From contig NZ_CP036343.1 in assembly GCF_007746795.1 (NCBI RefSeq), forward strand, positions 1,678,531 through 1,742,530: a stretch of DNA of 64,000 nucleotides. The letters are read 5' to 3'. Origin of the DNA: Gimesia algae. Its GTDB lineage: Bacteria > Planctomycetota > Planctomycetia > Planctomycetales > Planctomycetaceae. The translations under genes were made by a program, and so were the position numbers. This document shows, piece after piece, positions 36,182 through 45,483 of this stretch; the stretch's first letter is position 1; the number at the start of each line of letters is the position of its first letter. The notes beneath the pieces were generated by a model, which was given only the letters and a program-made list of their open reading frames with translations, made no database searches and was not told the DNA's origin.

Positions 36182-36376
36182 TTATAATCCGGGTACAAGA
36201 CGAATCGCCCGTGAATAGGCGATCGAACGTTTCACCACCTCTTCGACGCTTTCACGCACAATCAATCGATCATCTGATGTCAGCGTAATAAAGGTATCGG
36301 GACGACTTTCAATGCATTGAATCAACTCTGCATTCACGACGAATTCTTCGCCATTCAACCGGGTCAATTTGATCAT
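36182..36376 (-). CDS. flbD: Flagellar protein FlbD
   Basis: A 64-residue protein of the FlbD family: MIKLTRLNGEEFVVNAELIQCIESRPDTFITLTSDDRLIVRESVEEVV is the complete family pattern. FlbD genes sit between flgE and motA in many flagellar loci, exactly as here. The molecular role is unresolved. In spirochaetes and Firmicutes it is a small flagellum-associated protein unrelated to the Caulobacter regulator of the same name. Confidence 0.92.
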   Translation of the reverse strand: MIKLTRLNGEEFVVNAELIQCIESRPDTFITLTSDDRLIVRESVEEVVKRSIAYSRAIRLVPGL

Positions 36377-36439
36377 ACCGCCAACCTCCCTGGCAAAGCA
36401 GTTTCTGTGCTGCGATCATGAAACTTCATGCGCGGCTCA

Positions 36440-38131
36440 CTATCGCCCCAGAACCAGCAGTTCATCCACCAGCTGCTGCACAGAACTGATCACCCGCGCG
36501 TTTCCACGATAGTTAGTGGAAGCAACAATCAGGTCAACCAGACTACGACCGACGTCGGTGTTTGATAATTCAATTGAACCAGCACGAATTGTTCCCGCTC
36601 CGAAGTTACCGGGTGTCACCAGGAAGGGAGGACCGGAACTGACCCCTTCCTGAAATGTCGAATTTCCGAATTCCAGTAACCCCTGTGGGTTCGAAAAGCG
36701 TGCCAGAGTCACCTGCCCCAGAGTACGAATAATACCGTTATCGAATACGCCATTGATAATCCCGGTTTCATCAATCACGAAACTGGCGAGCGTTCCCGGA
36801 TCGGAACCATCCTGCAGAGTCAACTTCAAAGTACTACCGGCACTCGCAGAAGAAATACCGGAAATATCGGACAGGTCGATTGTCACATCCATTTCATCAG
36901 CGGCTGTATTAACACGACTGATTCCAAAGGTATTGGGAGTAAAATCGGTGACATTCCCGTTACTGTCAAATGTAATTGTTCCGGTCGATACAGCAATGTC
37001 TCCATCGTTATCGTCAGCACTTTCCATAAAGTAGCGGAACACCGTATTGTTAGACGAACGAGACTCCAGCACGCTGGTCATCTTCATTGTCACAGGCTCA
37101 CCAAGTGAGTCAAAGATCACAAAGTCGGTAATTGCACTTTCACCATTGGACGTTTCTGTTTTTGTAAATGGCAGAGACACCGTTGCACCATCGGATGTGA
37201 TATTACCGATTGTGATAGCGATGTCATTTACCGTTCCTGTATTACCGACGACTTGAAATGCTCCTCCCGCGGTTACCGAGACCCCTGGCTGGGCTCCCGT
37301 AGTGGCATCATTGGGAATGCCGCTGCCATTTTGAATTCCCAGGGTCCGATCCAGGAAATCTGCAAAGTCGGCTGCCGTCGTGGTTCCGGTTACCAGCAAG
37401 GTCAGCGGATCCAGCGAACGACCTCCCTTGTTGGGAGTAAATTCCAATGTCTCACCCACAGTAAACAAAGGCGTTCCAATCGAGGCTTCGACATCTGATA
37501 ACAGGGTGGCTCCCGTAATGGCAGCATTTGCATTTCCAGCGTCTGTCAGGTTTGCTGTGGACAGGATAGACCCCTGAGTTCCCAGGACACCCGTCGGTAA
37601 CAAGGCACCACCAATCTGGACGTTCTGAGTGGCCTGAGCTACGTTCAAATCCCCCAGCGGAATTTCAATATCAGCCAAAGTTGTTGTGACCAGATTAAAG
37701 TCTTCATCAACACCGTATCCCTGGACTTTAAAACCACTCTGGTTTGTCAACAGGCTCTGGCTGTTAAGTTCGAAGTTACCATTTCGAGAGTAAACCTGAC
37801 CATCCGGACCATCGAGAATAAAAAAGCCATCCCCCTGGATCGCAAGGTCGGAGGGACTGGTACTGTTGGTCACACTTCCCTGAGTAAAGTCTTTTCGAAT
37901 CGAGGCACTCAACGCCCCCAGACCAACCTGACGGGGATTTGTACCACCATTACTGGTCGTCGGACGTGACCCCACACTTAATGTACGGGATAACTGAGTG
38001 GTAAACAGCACATTTGAGGCTTTAAAGCCGTTCGTGCCCGCGTTGGCAATATTGTTACCCAGCACATCGATACTGGTTTCATTCAGGCTTAAACCACCCA
38101 ACGATGTATTTAATGCAGATGTCAATCCCAT
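36440..38131 (-). CDS. flgE: Flagellar hook protein FlgE
   Basis: 563 residues. N-terminal rod/hook motif (MGLTSALNTSLGGLSLNETSIDVLGNNIANAGTNGFKA), a SDLAIQGDGFFIL segment, a large surface-exposed middle rich in Thr/Gly/Asp (about residues 150-480), and the C-terminal coiled part GSIELSNTDVGRSLVDLIVASTNYRGNARVISSVQQLVDELL. Polymerises into the hook outside the cell. GAGGAG precedes the ATG. Longer than E. coli FlgE (402) through the variable middle domain, as is common. Confidence 0.95.
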   Translation of the reverse strand: MGLTSALNTSLGGLSLNETSIDVLGNNIANAGTNGFKASNVLFTTQLSRTLSVGSRPTTSNGGTNPRQVGLGALSASIRKDFTQGSVTNSTSPSDLAIQGDGFFILDGPDGQVYSRNGNFELNSQSLLTNQSGFKVQGYGVDEDFNLVTTTLADIEIPLGDLNVAQATQNVQIGGALLPTGVLGTQGSILSTANLTDAGNANAAITGATLLSDVEASIGTPLFTVGETLEFTPNKGGRSLDPLTLLVTGTTTAADFADFLDRTLGIQNGSGIPNDATTGAQPGVSVTAGGAFQVVGNTGTVNDIAITIGNITSDGATVSLPFTKTETSNGESAITDFVIFDSLGEPVTMKMTSVLESRSSNNTVFRYFMESADDNDGDIAVSTGTITFDSNGNVTDFTPNTFGISRVNTAADEMDVTIDLSDISGISSASAGSTLKLTLQDGSDPGTLASFVIDETGIINGVFDNGIIRTLGQVTLARFSNPQGLLEFGNSTFQEGVSSGPPFLVTPGNFGAGTIRAGSIELSNTDVGRSLVDLIVASTNYRGNARVISSVQQLVDELLVLGR

Positions 38132-38320
38132 GACTACTCCTCGGTTGAATCAACCAGGTAAAAACCTAATCCATTGGTTCCAGAGCGCAGCATCAGCTTT
38201 GCTGAGGCCGCTCCCTGTTCTGAATATCGTCTAAATAGAAACAATTCATACCATTTTTTTTAGAATGTCTCTGTTATCAGAGAACCCCATCAAAATGAAA
38301 TTGCTGTAACCTTAAAAACT

Positions 38321-38758
38321 CTAAACACTTGCGGGCTCTTGAACACTGGTAATTGCAGAGACAGGCAATTCAAATGCACCAATGCCGACATACGACTTTC
38401 CATCGCGGACAAAAGCGCGCTCCACAACACCCGCTACCGGGTTTTGCTGGCCTTCCTGCCCTTCTACTTCTTTTCCAATTAACCCGGCTGCCTGAGTCAG
38501 CGACTGCCCTGTCGTAATTGCTTTCAATGTATCTGATAACTCAATATTCGACTGCAGTTCCCGCATACTGGAAATCTGTGCCAGCAACTGCTCGTTCCCC
38601 AGTGGCTCTGTCGGGTCCTGGTTTTGCAGTTCGGTAATCAAGAGCTTCATAAACGATTCGGCGGTTAAACCATTGAAGCCAACTTTATCCGGATCGACGA
38701 CATCTACTGCAGACGTACCGCCGGTACTGCTACTTCCACCAATTCCATCAACGGCCAT
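38321..38758 (-). CDS. flgD: Flagellar hook-capping protein FlgD (short form)
   Basis: 145 residues. The conserved FlgD N-terminal part is present (FMKLLITELQNQDPTEPLGNEQLLAQISSMRELQSNIEL), followed by AAGLIGKEVEGQ and a short beta segment. The C-terminal tudor/Fn3 cap domains found in E. coli FlgD (231 residues) are absent, so this is a minimal scaffold form. It lies in order between fliK and flgE, and its export is needed for hook assembly. Confidence 0.9.
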   Translation of the reverse strand: MAVDGIGGSSSTGGTSAVDVVDPDKVGFNGLTAESFMKLLITELQNQDPTEPLGNEQLLAQISSMRELQSNIELSDTLKAITTGQSLTQAAGLIGKEVEGQEGQQNPVAGVVERAFVRDGKSYVGIGAFELPVSAITSVQEPASV

Positions 38759-38789
38759 AACGGCACTCCTTCATCCCTGAAAAATGGAC

Positions 38790-40724
38790 TTAAATTTGTA
38801 CGTCGATCTCTTCAACATTCTCTGTCACGATCCCCTGAGAACGAGCTACCTGGGGACGATCCTGGTCGGCAGGTTCATCCTGCTTCACAGTATCCTCTAC
38901 AAATGACTGCTCACCCGAGCGTTGCTCATTGTCTTGCGGGTTATCTGAGAACTGCTGAGAATTAAAATCATTTCCTGAGTTTGACTGTGTCCCTGACTGA
39001 GAAGAACGCTGGTCTTCACTGGCATCCGTATTGATGTGCACGTCAATACGATCTAACGAGACGCCTGTTTTTGATAATGCTTCTTTTAACTGGGCGATAT
39101 TATCATTGATCACTTTTTGTGCATGGCGATTCTGAACTTCCAGCTTCGCCGTGTATTCACCGTTTTTCAACGAGACTTCAATCTGTAACGTTCCCAGCTC
39201 AGGCGGACTCAAACGGATCTTTAGCTGCTGCCCGGTGGAATGTGACTGTTTGACGGCTGTGGAAATCCGTTCGACCAGTTGATCAACCTGTTTGACATCA
39301 AGCACGGGCCCTGCGGGCGCAGCTGTTGTTACCTCATTTGTCACGGGAGCAGCCAGATTGCCGTTGAGTGCTTGTATATTTGAAGGATCTGTCTGCTGAT
39401 TCGTGATCGTATTGTGAGTCTGTGGACTGGCCTTGGAAGCCTCTGTTAACAGGGGATTAGATGAATCTGGCGCAGACTTCACAGTCGGATGTGTCGGATT
39501 CAGGGTGGCAGCTTCTATGGAATTATCGCCCGAATCATCGACGGTCTCTGTCTGCGCATCTGTCTTTTTATCTGTCACTTCACTCTCCGCATCGGAAGTG
39601 GCATCTACAGGCTGCTGCAACTGTTGAATCACCGTTCGGGAAACTTCTTCCACAGTTGTATTTTCTGCCGACTGTTCACCCTGATTATTTTCATCCGCGG
39701 AAGAATCGGACTGGTTTTCTTCTCCGGAACTCTGATATTGCTGCTGAATGAGGGTTTGAATATCGATCTCAGAATCTTCTGTCGAAGCATCCGCGTTATC
39801 GGAATTCTCCGACTGAAATTCTTTAATCGCCTGCTTTAACTCCTCTGTTATTTTGATTTCCGGGAGTCCCGCTGACTGTAACAGAGAAACAGTCTCTTCT
39901 CCTGAATCAGCTGTTGCCTGCTCGGCTAAAGCTTCTGCTGTCAGATTCGGTTGTTGATCTGCCAGTATGAATTCACTCGACGTCCCCACCTGAGTCGATT
40001 CGGTAGATGTGATGTCGTCGCTCTGATTCTTCAATAAAGCTGCCAGACCTTCTGGAATCGGATAGGCTCCCTCTGGATTCGTTTCGGTAACTTCAGTCGG
40101 CAGTTTTACCAGAGTCTGATTCTCCGCAAACTGAAAACTGGCTGGAGGTTCTATTTCCCCAACAGTGGCAGTCACTTCCTGGAGAGATTGCTGCTGGGAA
40201 TCATTAACAGCAGAATCGCTAAACAGTGAGTAGACCTGTTCTTTCTGCTTGACAGGTTGTTGTGTCTCAGCAGCCAGCGGATTGATCGTATCTGATCCGG
40301 TTTCTGCGGACTCCGTACTGCTTTCTGAAGCTGGTTCAGTTGAGTCTGCTGACTTTTCCGACACGCTGCCTGCAGCTGCCGACTGATCCTGAACCTCGCG
40401 AGAGTCGTTTCTCGAATCTTCACGCTGCAGATTGCCTGCGGATTCTGAATTTTCCTGGCTCTCAGCCGCAGTCTGAGGTGCGGGAGCCTGACTATCTACA
40501 GGAGTTCGCTCTGAGGGTAATTCCCGTGATCGGGCATCGATTTCCGGTTTTCGATCAGTAGTATTGCTTGACTGTTTTTTGGCGAGAGACTCACTTAGCT
40601 GCCTGCGATAACTCGAATCGGGATTGCGGGTTGCTCCCTGTTTCAGATCAAGATTTTGCTTCCCATACTTACTGAGATCCAGCGATTGTAGATCCAGCAG
40701 CGAAACCTTGTGAGAATCTGACAT
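38790..40724 (-). CDS. fliK: Flagellar hook-length control protein FliK
   Basis: 644 residues. About 470 residues of Ser/Glu/Gln/Asp-rich low-complexity sequence, typical of FliK molecular rulers, precede the C-terminal Flg_hook domain (LKIRLSPPELGTLQIEVSLKNGEYTAKLEVQNRHAQKVINDNIAQLKEAL, in residues about 500-590). The acidic tail ends in VEEIDVQI. FliK measures hook length and triggers the FlhB switch. Position between motE-like and flgD is standard. Confidence 0.92.
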   Translation of the reverse strand: MSDSHKVSLLDLQSLDLSKYGKQNLDLKQGATRNPDSSYRRQLSESLAKKQSSNTTDRKPEIDARSRELPSERTPVDSQAPAPQTAAESQENSESAGNLQREDSRNDSREVQDQSAAAGSVSEKSADSTEPASESSTESAETGSDTINPLAAETQQPVKQKEQVYSLFSDSAVNDSQQQSLQEVTATVGEIEPPASFQFAENQTLVKLPTEVTETNPEGAYPIPEGLAALLKNQSDDITSTESTQVGTSSEFILADQQPNLTAEALAEQATADSGEETVSLLQSAGLPEIKITEELKQAIKEFQSENSDNADASTEDSEIDIQTLIQQQYQSSGEENQSDSSADENNQGEQSAENTTVEEVSRTVIQQLQQPVDATSDAESEVTDKKTDAQTETVDDSGDNSIEAATLNPTHPTVKSAPDSSNPLLTEASKASPQTHNTITNQQTDPSNIQALNGNLAAPVTNEVTTAAPAGPVLDVKQVDQLVERISTAVKQSHSTGQQLKIRLSPPELGTLQIEVSLKNGEYTAKLEVQNRHAQKVINDNIAQLKEALSKTGVSLDRIDVHINTDASEDQRSSQSGTQSNSGNDFNSQQFSDNPQDNEQRSGEQSFVEDTVKQDEPADQDRPQVARSQGIVTENVEEIDVQI

Positions 40725-41011
40725 TTCTCATTACCTTTAAGTAAAATAAGTACCGAGGACAGTCTTCCTGCCGATTACTTGCGAACCGCGCAGTGGTATC
40801 CACAATGGAAATCAACTGTTTCATCAGTATCATATTCGTCAAAATCCTCACCCGGACATCACGTAAGAATACACAAAATAGATCAATTTTAGCGAAAAAT
40901 TGCATTAGCCCGTTTAAAGGTCTGACCAGAGAGGGCTGAGAGGAGGTGAAGCAGACTTGATGCGAGAGTCGTGCCTGCATCAGATCACATCAAATGTCAG
41001 ACAGGCTACCT

Positions 41012-41108
41012 GGAACGCATCACATTTTACCACAGTATGTTTCGTACTACTCTACCCGGCCGAAATGCCATGGGCGACACTACAGAAAAAAACTGGGCAC
41101 AATCTAAT
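41012..41108 (-). repeat. Dispersed stem-loop element, copy C
   Basis: Shares the ends CGCATCACATTTTACCA and CACAATCTAAT and the ACTACAGAAAAAAACTGGGCAC block with copies A and B. It is the most diverged copy and its inner stem is only partly kept. It fills the middle of the 379-bp gap between fliK (start 40724) and the motE-like gene, and its CTA provides the stop codon of that gene at 41104. Nothing else was recognised in the gap. Confidence 0.65.
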
Positions 41109-41754
41109 TATTCCGGGACAATTCGTCCATCGTTCCATCGGCGAAACTGCGGAACGGTTCATCCTGAGAGATCTCTTTGAATATCTCTTTCCCGCGTTTG
41201 ATTACCAGCGGGTCAGGGGCAACCAGGAATTCTTTCAAGAGCTTGGCTATAAACTTACCATCCATGCCTTTCAACAGTTCGATATTTTCTTCGATGGAAA
41301 GCTGCATCAGATATTGAACTGCATCTCCGGAAGGTAAAGCAACCAGCACTGACTGGGTCTTTTTTGTCGCGACTCCCTGACTCTGTTCTTTCAGAATTTT
41401 CAGTTCTTCTTCAAAGGTCTTTTTCGCCAGTTCAAATGCCAATCGCTCTTTTTTGAGAGAATCTGAGGATTCAGTAATCGAACTTTTCAACATCTCGATT
41501 TCATCTTCACGTGATGCTAATTCCAGAATTCGCATTGCCCGTGTTTCAGCAACTTCATTTCGTGAGGGCAGACTGGTTTCTTCCTCAATTAATTCCACGT
41601 CATCCAGTGACTGTCCAGTCACGATCATACGAATGTCCTTAACGGAATCCGCATTCAGATGTCCGCGAACCCATAAAAAACTGAGACCGAGTATTTCCGA
41701 GATAATGGTCGCCACACAAAACACACAGAGAATAACAACCAGAGGACGAATCAT
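41104..41754 (-). CDS. MotE/FlbB-like flagellar membrane coiled-coil protein
   Basis: 216 residues: one N-terminal transmembrane helix (PLVVILCVFCVATIISEILGLSFLW), a long periplasmic or cytosolic coiled coil (residues about 75-125), and a C-terminal MgtE-N-like helical module (SIEENIELLKGMDGKFIAKLLKEFLVAPDPLVIKRGKEIFKEI). This layout is that of MotE/FlbB proteins, which help stator or motor assembly. The ATG overlaps the fliJ stop by four bases, so the two are coupled. The name is inferred from layout and position. Confidence 0.7.
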   Translation of the reverse strand: MIRPLVVILCVFCVATIISEILGLSFLWVRGHLNADSVKDIRMIVTGQSLDDVELIEEETSLPSRNEVAETRAMRILELASREDEIEMLKSSITESSDSLKKERLAFELAKKTFEEELKILKEQSQGVATKKTQSVLVALPSGDAVQYLMQLSIEENIELLKGMDGKFIAKLLKEFLVAPDPLVIKRGKEIFKEISQDEPFRSFADGTMDELSRNN

Positions 41755-42218
41755 TGATTACCTCCTGTCTGCTGAGTTGCTGACCAGGTCTCTTCCAACT
41801 CAACCATCTCTTTCTGATTTTGTACATAGAGGAATTCGTCACGATATTTATCGGACAGTTTTTCCATTGCTTTGACTTCCTGCTCGGCTTTGGCCAAAGC
41901 CTGCCTGCAGAGTGCAATCTGTTTTGCCACTAATTCCCGATTGGCAATGATCGACTGAATTTGTGTTTGTAACTGGCCCGCGTAATACCGTAAACTGGTC
42001 GTCCCATCGATGTCGACACGCCCTTCAGACTGACGCGCCCGGATTTCCTGAAACTGTTCTGTACGATGTAGTTTCAATTGCTCAGCCTGATCAATCAGCC
42101 GCTGATCTGCCTGGAGAATCTCCCCCAGCAACTGATGGCACATACTGCGTTTATGCCGTCGCATTTTAAGTACTGATTCAAATTGAAAATGAAATTTTTT
42201 CATCTCACTCAGGTTCAT
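41751..42218 (-). CDS. fliJ: Flagellar export chaperone FliJ
   Basis: 155 residues, nearly all helical coiled coil, with the FliJ pattern FHFQFESVLKMRRHKRSMCHQLLGEILQADQRL at the start and a charged helix to the end. FliJ inserts into the FliI hexamer like the gamma subunit of F1 and recycles chaperones. It follows fliI directly, as usual. Confidence 0.85.
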   Translation of the reverse strand: MNLSEMKKFHFQFESVLKMRRHKRSMCHQLLGEILQADQRLIDQAEQLKLHRTEQFQEIRARQSEGRVDIDGTTSLRYYAGQLQTQIQSIIANRELVAKQIALCRQALAKAEQEVKAMEKLSDKYRDEFLYVQNQKEMVELEETWSATQQTGGNQ

Positions 42219-42258
42219 ACAGGATTAAAATACAGTTGATCGTTTGATATGTTTTATG

Positions 42259-43638
42259 TTAGCGGGCGATTTCTGCAGTTTGACCGGTTGCGGGCGGCTG
42301 ACCTGCCACCGAACCAGTATTCATTGGTTTAAGTTGCTGCATCCGCGCAATCAGATTACCGAGCCCCTCTGAAGCAGAATGAAAATCAGAATCTTCAGTA
42401 TTTCCCTGCTTCAGAAATTCATTCCAGAGAGGTCTCATCTTGATCGCCAGATCGACTTCCGGATTTGACCCCGCCTGATAGGCGCCAATTGAGATCAGAT
42501 CTTCTGACTGCTGATAAGCGGCCATCAGTTTCTTGATCTGAGCCACAGCCTGCTGATGCGCGGGTGATGTAATATCGTTCATGGAACGGCTGATGCTCTG
42601 CAGCACATCAATCGCCGGCCAGTGTGATTCATGTGCCAGTTTCCGAGAAAGCATAATATGCCCATCCAGAATTCCGCGTACCGTATCAGAAATCGGCTCG
42701 TTCGCATCATCGGCTTCAACCAGAACAGTATAGAACCCGGTGATGCTGCCAGATTCAGTCCGCCCACTCCGTTCAAGCAGCTTAGGCAGGAGGGAAAACA
42801 CGCTGGGTGGATAGCCCCTTGTCGCCGGTGGCTCTCCTGCTGCCAGCCCGATTTCCCGCTGTGCCAGTGCATAGCGGGTTACGCTGTCCATCATCAGCAG
42901 GACATCTTTGCCACAGTCTCGGAAATATTCAGAAACAGCGGTCGCCAGATGAGCCGCCCGTAATCGAATCAATGCAGGTTCATCACTCGTAGCGACGATT
43001 ACCACACTGCGTTCCAGCCCTTCTTGCCCTAAATCACGATCCAGAAACTCACGAACCTCACGCCCTCGCTCACCCACCAGGCATACGACATTAATATCAG
43101 CAGAACTCTGACGCGCCATTTGCCCCAAGAGTGTACTTTTACCAACACCGCTCCCGGCGAAAATCCCAAGTCGTTGCCCTTTACCACACGTTAACAGCCC
43201 GTCGATAGTGCGGATCCCTGTACTCAAGGGCGTGTCGATACGGGGACGATTCAGGGGAGAGATCGGTTTGGCTTTTAAATTCGCGCGATGGGAAAGCATC
43301 GCCTGATTTTTACCATCAATACAGCGACCGCGACCATCCAGAACTCTTCCCAGAATCCCCTGTCCCACGGCAACGGCAGGCACCGATTGTATCAGACTGA
43401 CACGATCTCCACGTCGGATCCCCGCCAGATCCTCATAAGGCAGCAACAGTGTTTCTTCATTCTGAAAACCAACGACTTCCGCTTCGATCGCAGAACCATT
43501 TTCCCGATCAATGGCACAGACGGATCCCAGCGGCGCCGGAAAACCGGAAACGGACGCCGTCAACCCGACCACGCGCGTGACTCTCCCAGTCAGACGAAAG
43601 GGTAAAATCTGCTTTATCTGTTGAGAAACATCAAACAT
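42259..43638 (-). CDS. fliI: Flagellum-specific ATPase FliI
   Basis: 459 residues, F1-beta-like hexameric ATPase that energises export. Walker A GSGVGKST at residues 162-169, Walker B region DVLLMMDSVTRYALAQREIGLAAGEPPATRGYPPSVFSLLPKLLERSG, and catalytic Glu nearby. The N-terminal beta barrel is normal. The C-terminus has a Pro/Thr/Gly-rich extension of about 20 residues. It is preceded by fliH, its negative regulator. Confidence 0.95.
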   Translation of the reverse strand: MFDVSQQIKQILPFRLTGRVTRVVGLTASVSGFPAPLGSVCAIDRENGSAIEAEVVGFQNEETLLLPYEDLAGIRRGDRVSLIQSVPAVAVGQGILGRVLDGRGRCIDGKNQAMLSHRANLKAKPISPLNRPRIDTPLSTGIRTIDGLLTCGKGQRLGIFAGSGVGKSTLLGQMARQSSADINVVCLVGERGREVREFLDRDLGQEGLERSVVIVATSDEPALIRLRAAHLATAVSEYFRDCGKDVLLMMDSVTRYALAQREIGLAAGEPPATRGYPPSVFSLLPKLLERSGRTESGSITGFYTVLVEADDANEPISDTVRGILDGHIMLSRKLAHESHWPAIDVLQSISRSMNDITSPAHQQAVAQIKKLMAAYQQSEDLISIGAYQAGSNPEVDLAIKMRPLWNEFLKQGNTEDSDFHSASEGLGNLIARMQQLKPMNTGSVAGQPPATGQTAEIAR

Positions 43639-43647
43639 GAAATGTGG

Positions 43648-44367
43648 CTAGTCCTGAGTCTGGATAATCAGCTCCTGGAAAATACGATCCAGTTGTGCTT
43701 CGATTCTGGCGTCGATAGTTCCATGCTGTGTTTCAATAATACATCCCCCTGAGGAGATCGATTCATCTTCAATTATTTCACACGTCTGACATCCCGTCAG
43801 ATTGGTAATAAAGCTCTTTGCATTCTCTCCCAGGTGGGCAACATCCGTCGGATTCATCTGGAACCGGATATGCTGAGTTCCCGATGCCAGCTTGAGCGCT
43901 TCACTCATCATGGGTTTCACCGTTTCGGGATGTGTCTCGATCTCATGCCGCACCATCTTTTCGGCAATCACCAGACACATTTTGACGGCGGTTTCATCCC
44001 ATGTCTGTCTCCAGTTGACCTGTTCCTGCTGCAAGCCTGATACGGCAGCCTGCATCGCCGGAAATACCGTACCCAGCTTTTCTTCCACGATCTGACTGGC
44101 CCGCGCTTCAGACCGTGACTGGATCTGATCTTCCACATCACGTGATGCATCTTCCAGTCCCTGTTGTTTTCCTGCCTGATACGCTTCCTGTTTGATCTGT
44201 TCTGCTTCTGTTCGCGCATCGATGATCATCTGACGCGTCTGGTTACGCACATTTAAGATATGATCTTCGCAGCGTTTCTCAATGTCATTGAAGTTATAGG
44301 CGATTTTTGAACCCAGCGCGCGAAACGCATCCGCCTTTAACAATTTTGCAGTTTCCAGTTCCGCCAT
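43648..44367 (-). CDS. fliH: Flagellar assembly protein FliH
   Basis: 239 residues: long helical N-terminal half (RTEAEQIKQEAYQAGKQQGLEDASRDVE) and a C-terminal FliH/HrpE globular domain (LVIAEKMVRHEIETHPETVKPMMSEALKLA, ISSGGCIIETQHGTIDARIEAQLDRIFQELI). Binds FliI and links it to the C-ring FliN. It lies between fliG and fliI, 9 bases from fliI. Confidence 0.9.
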   Translation of the reverse strand: MAELETAKLLKADAFRALGSKIAYNFNDIEKRCEDHILNVRNQTRQMIIDARTEAEQIKQEAYQAGKQQGLEDASRDVEDQIQSRSEARASQIVEEKLGTVFPAMQAAVSGLQQEQVNWRQTWDETAVKMCLVIAEKMVRHEIETHPETVKPMMSEALKLASGTQHIRFQMNPTDVAHLGENAKSFITNLTGCQTCEIIEDESISSGGCIIETQHGTIDARIEAQLDRIFQELIIQTQD

Positions 44368-44434
44368 ATCTTCGACTATATCAATCCTGTTATTATTGGT
44401 TCCATCAGATTTTCAGGACAAAATTCAACATGCA

Positions 44435-45430
44435 TCAGGTAATGTACTGCTCGCTTTCATTTCCGGCAGATACTTCAATTTCTCCCGCATCTTCCAGACG
44501 TCTGACGCTGTCCACAATCTGCTGCTGAACTGTTTCCACATCACTGACTTTGATAGGACCAAGATATTCCATTTCTTCTCGCAGCATGTCCGCTGCCCGC
44601 TGAGACAGGTTGCTGAGCACTTTCTGTTTGATCTCTTCCGAGGCGCCTTTCAGAGCAACCGCCCACTGATTAGTATCCACTTCCTTCAGCAGAGCCTGAA
44701 TCGCTTTATTATCCAGTTTCACCAGATCGTCAAAGACAAACATCAGACGGCGAATTTCATCAGCCAGATCGGGAGTTTCCTGATCCATGCTTTCGAGGAT
44801 CCCTTTATTGGTCATGCGGTCTGTCACGTTCAGGATCTCGGCAACCAGTTCCACTCCCCCTGCCTTTTCTGTCCCCTGACTGAACGTATTTTTCATGCGA
44901 TGCTCCAGACTCTTCTCGACATCACGTATCACTTCCGGACTGGTTTGCTCCATATTAGCAATGCGTTTGATCACATCCATCTGTTTATTGGAAGGCAGCC
45001 CGGCCAGAACTTCCGCAGCCATGTTACTGGGCAGGTGTGACATGATCATGGCAATCGTCTGAGGATGTTCTTCAATGATAAATGTCAACAGGTTGTTTGC
45101 GCCCGATTTCTGCAGGAACCCAAACGGCACTGAATTCATCGTCTGATTAATACTATCCAGAATCGAGCCGGCACCTTCTTTCCCGAGTGACTGCTCCAGC
45201 AGTTCATTCACGGCAGCCAGACCGCCTCGCTCCATGGTGGTCTGCTCGCCGCGCAGGTTTGTAAATTCGGACAAGACACTGGCCTGCTGTTCTTTGGAGA
45301 CATCCTGCATCCGGGCGATCATCATTGTTACTTTTTCGACATCCTCTTTGGACATCAGACTGAGTACTTCAGCGGCGAGCGCTTTATCCAGACTCAATAA
45401 CAAGACAGCGGCTTTTTGTAGTTCATCCAT
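44435..45430 (-). CDS. fliG: Flagellar motor switch protein FliG
   Basis: 331 residues. All three domains seen: N-terminal MS-ring binding part (LQKAAVLLLSLDKALAAEVLSLMSKEDVEKVT), middle domain with EHPQTIAMIMSHLPSNMAAEVLAGLP and the EHPQ motif, and the torque-generating C-terminal domain (MFVFDDLVKLDNKAIQALLKEVDTNQWAVALKGASEEIKQKVLSNLSQRAADMLREEMEYLGPIKV). The torque helix keeps the Lys/Arg/Asp/Glu residues. Follows fliF. Confidence 0.96.
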   Translation of the reverse strand: MDELQKAAVLLLSLDKALAAEVLSLMSKEDVEKVTMMIARMQDVSKEQQASVLSEFTNLRGEQTTMERGGLAAVNELLEQSLGKEGAGSILDSINQTMNSVPFGFLQKSGANNLLTFIIEEHPQTIAMIMSHLPSNMAAEVLAGLPSNKQMDVIKRIANMEQTSPEVIRDVEKSLEHRMKNTFSQGTEKAGGVELVAEILNVTDRMTNKGILESMDQETPDLADEIRRLMFVFDDLVKLDNKAIQALLKEVDTNQWAVALKGASEEIKQKVLSNLSQRAADMLREEMEYLGPIKVSDVETVQQQIVDSVRRLEDAGEIEVSAGNESEQYIT

Positions 45431-45483
45431 TTTTCAGCCTGTAAAACAAGTATTACAATAACTTCGAATCAGAAAAATCAGTC

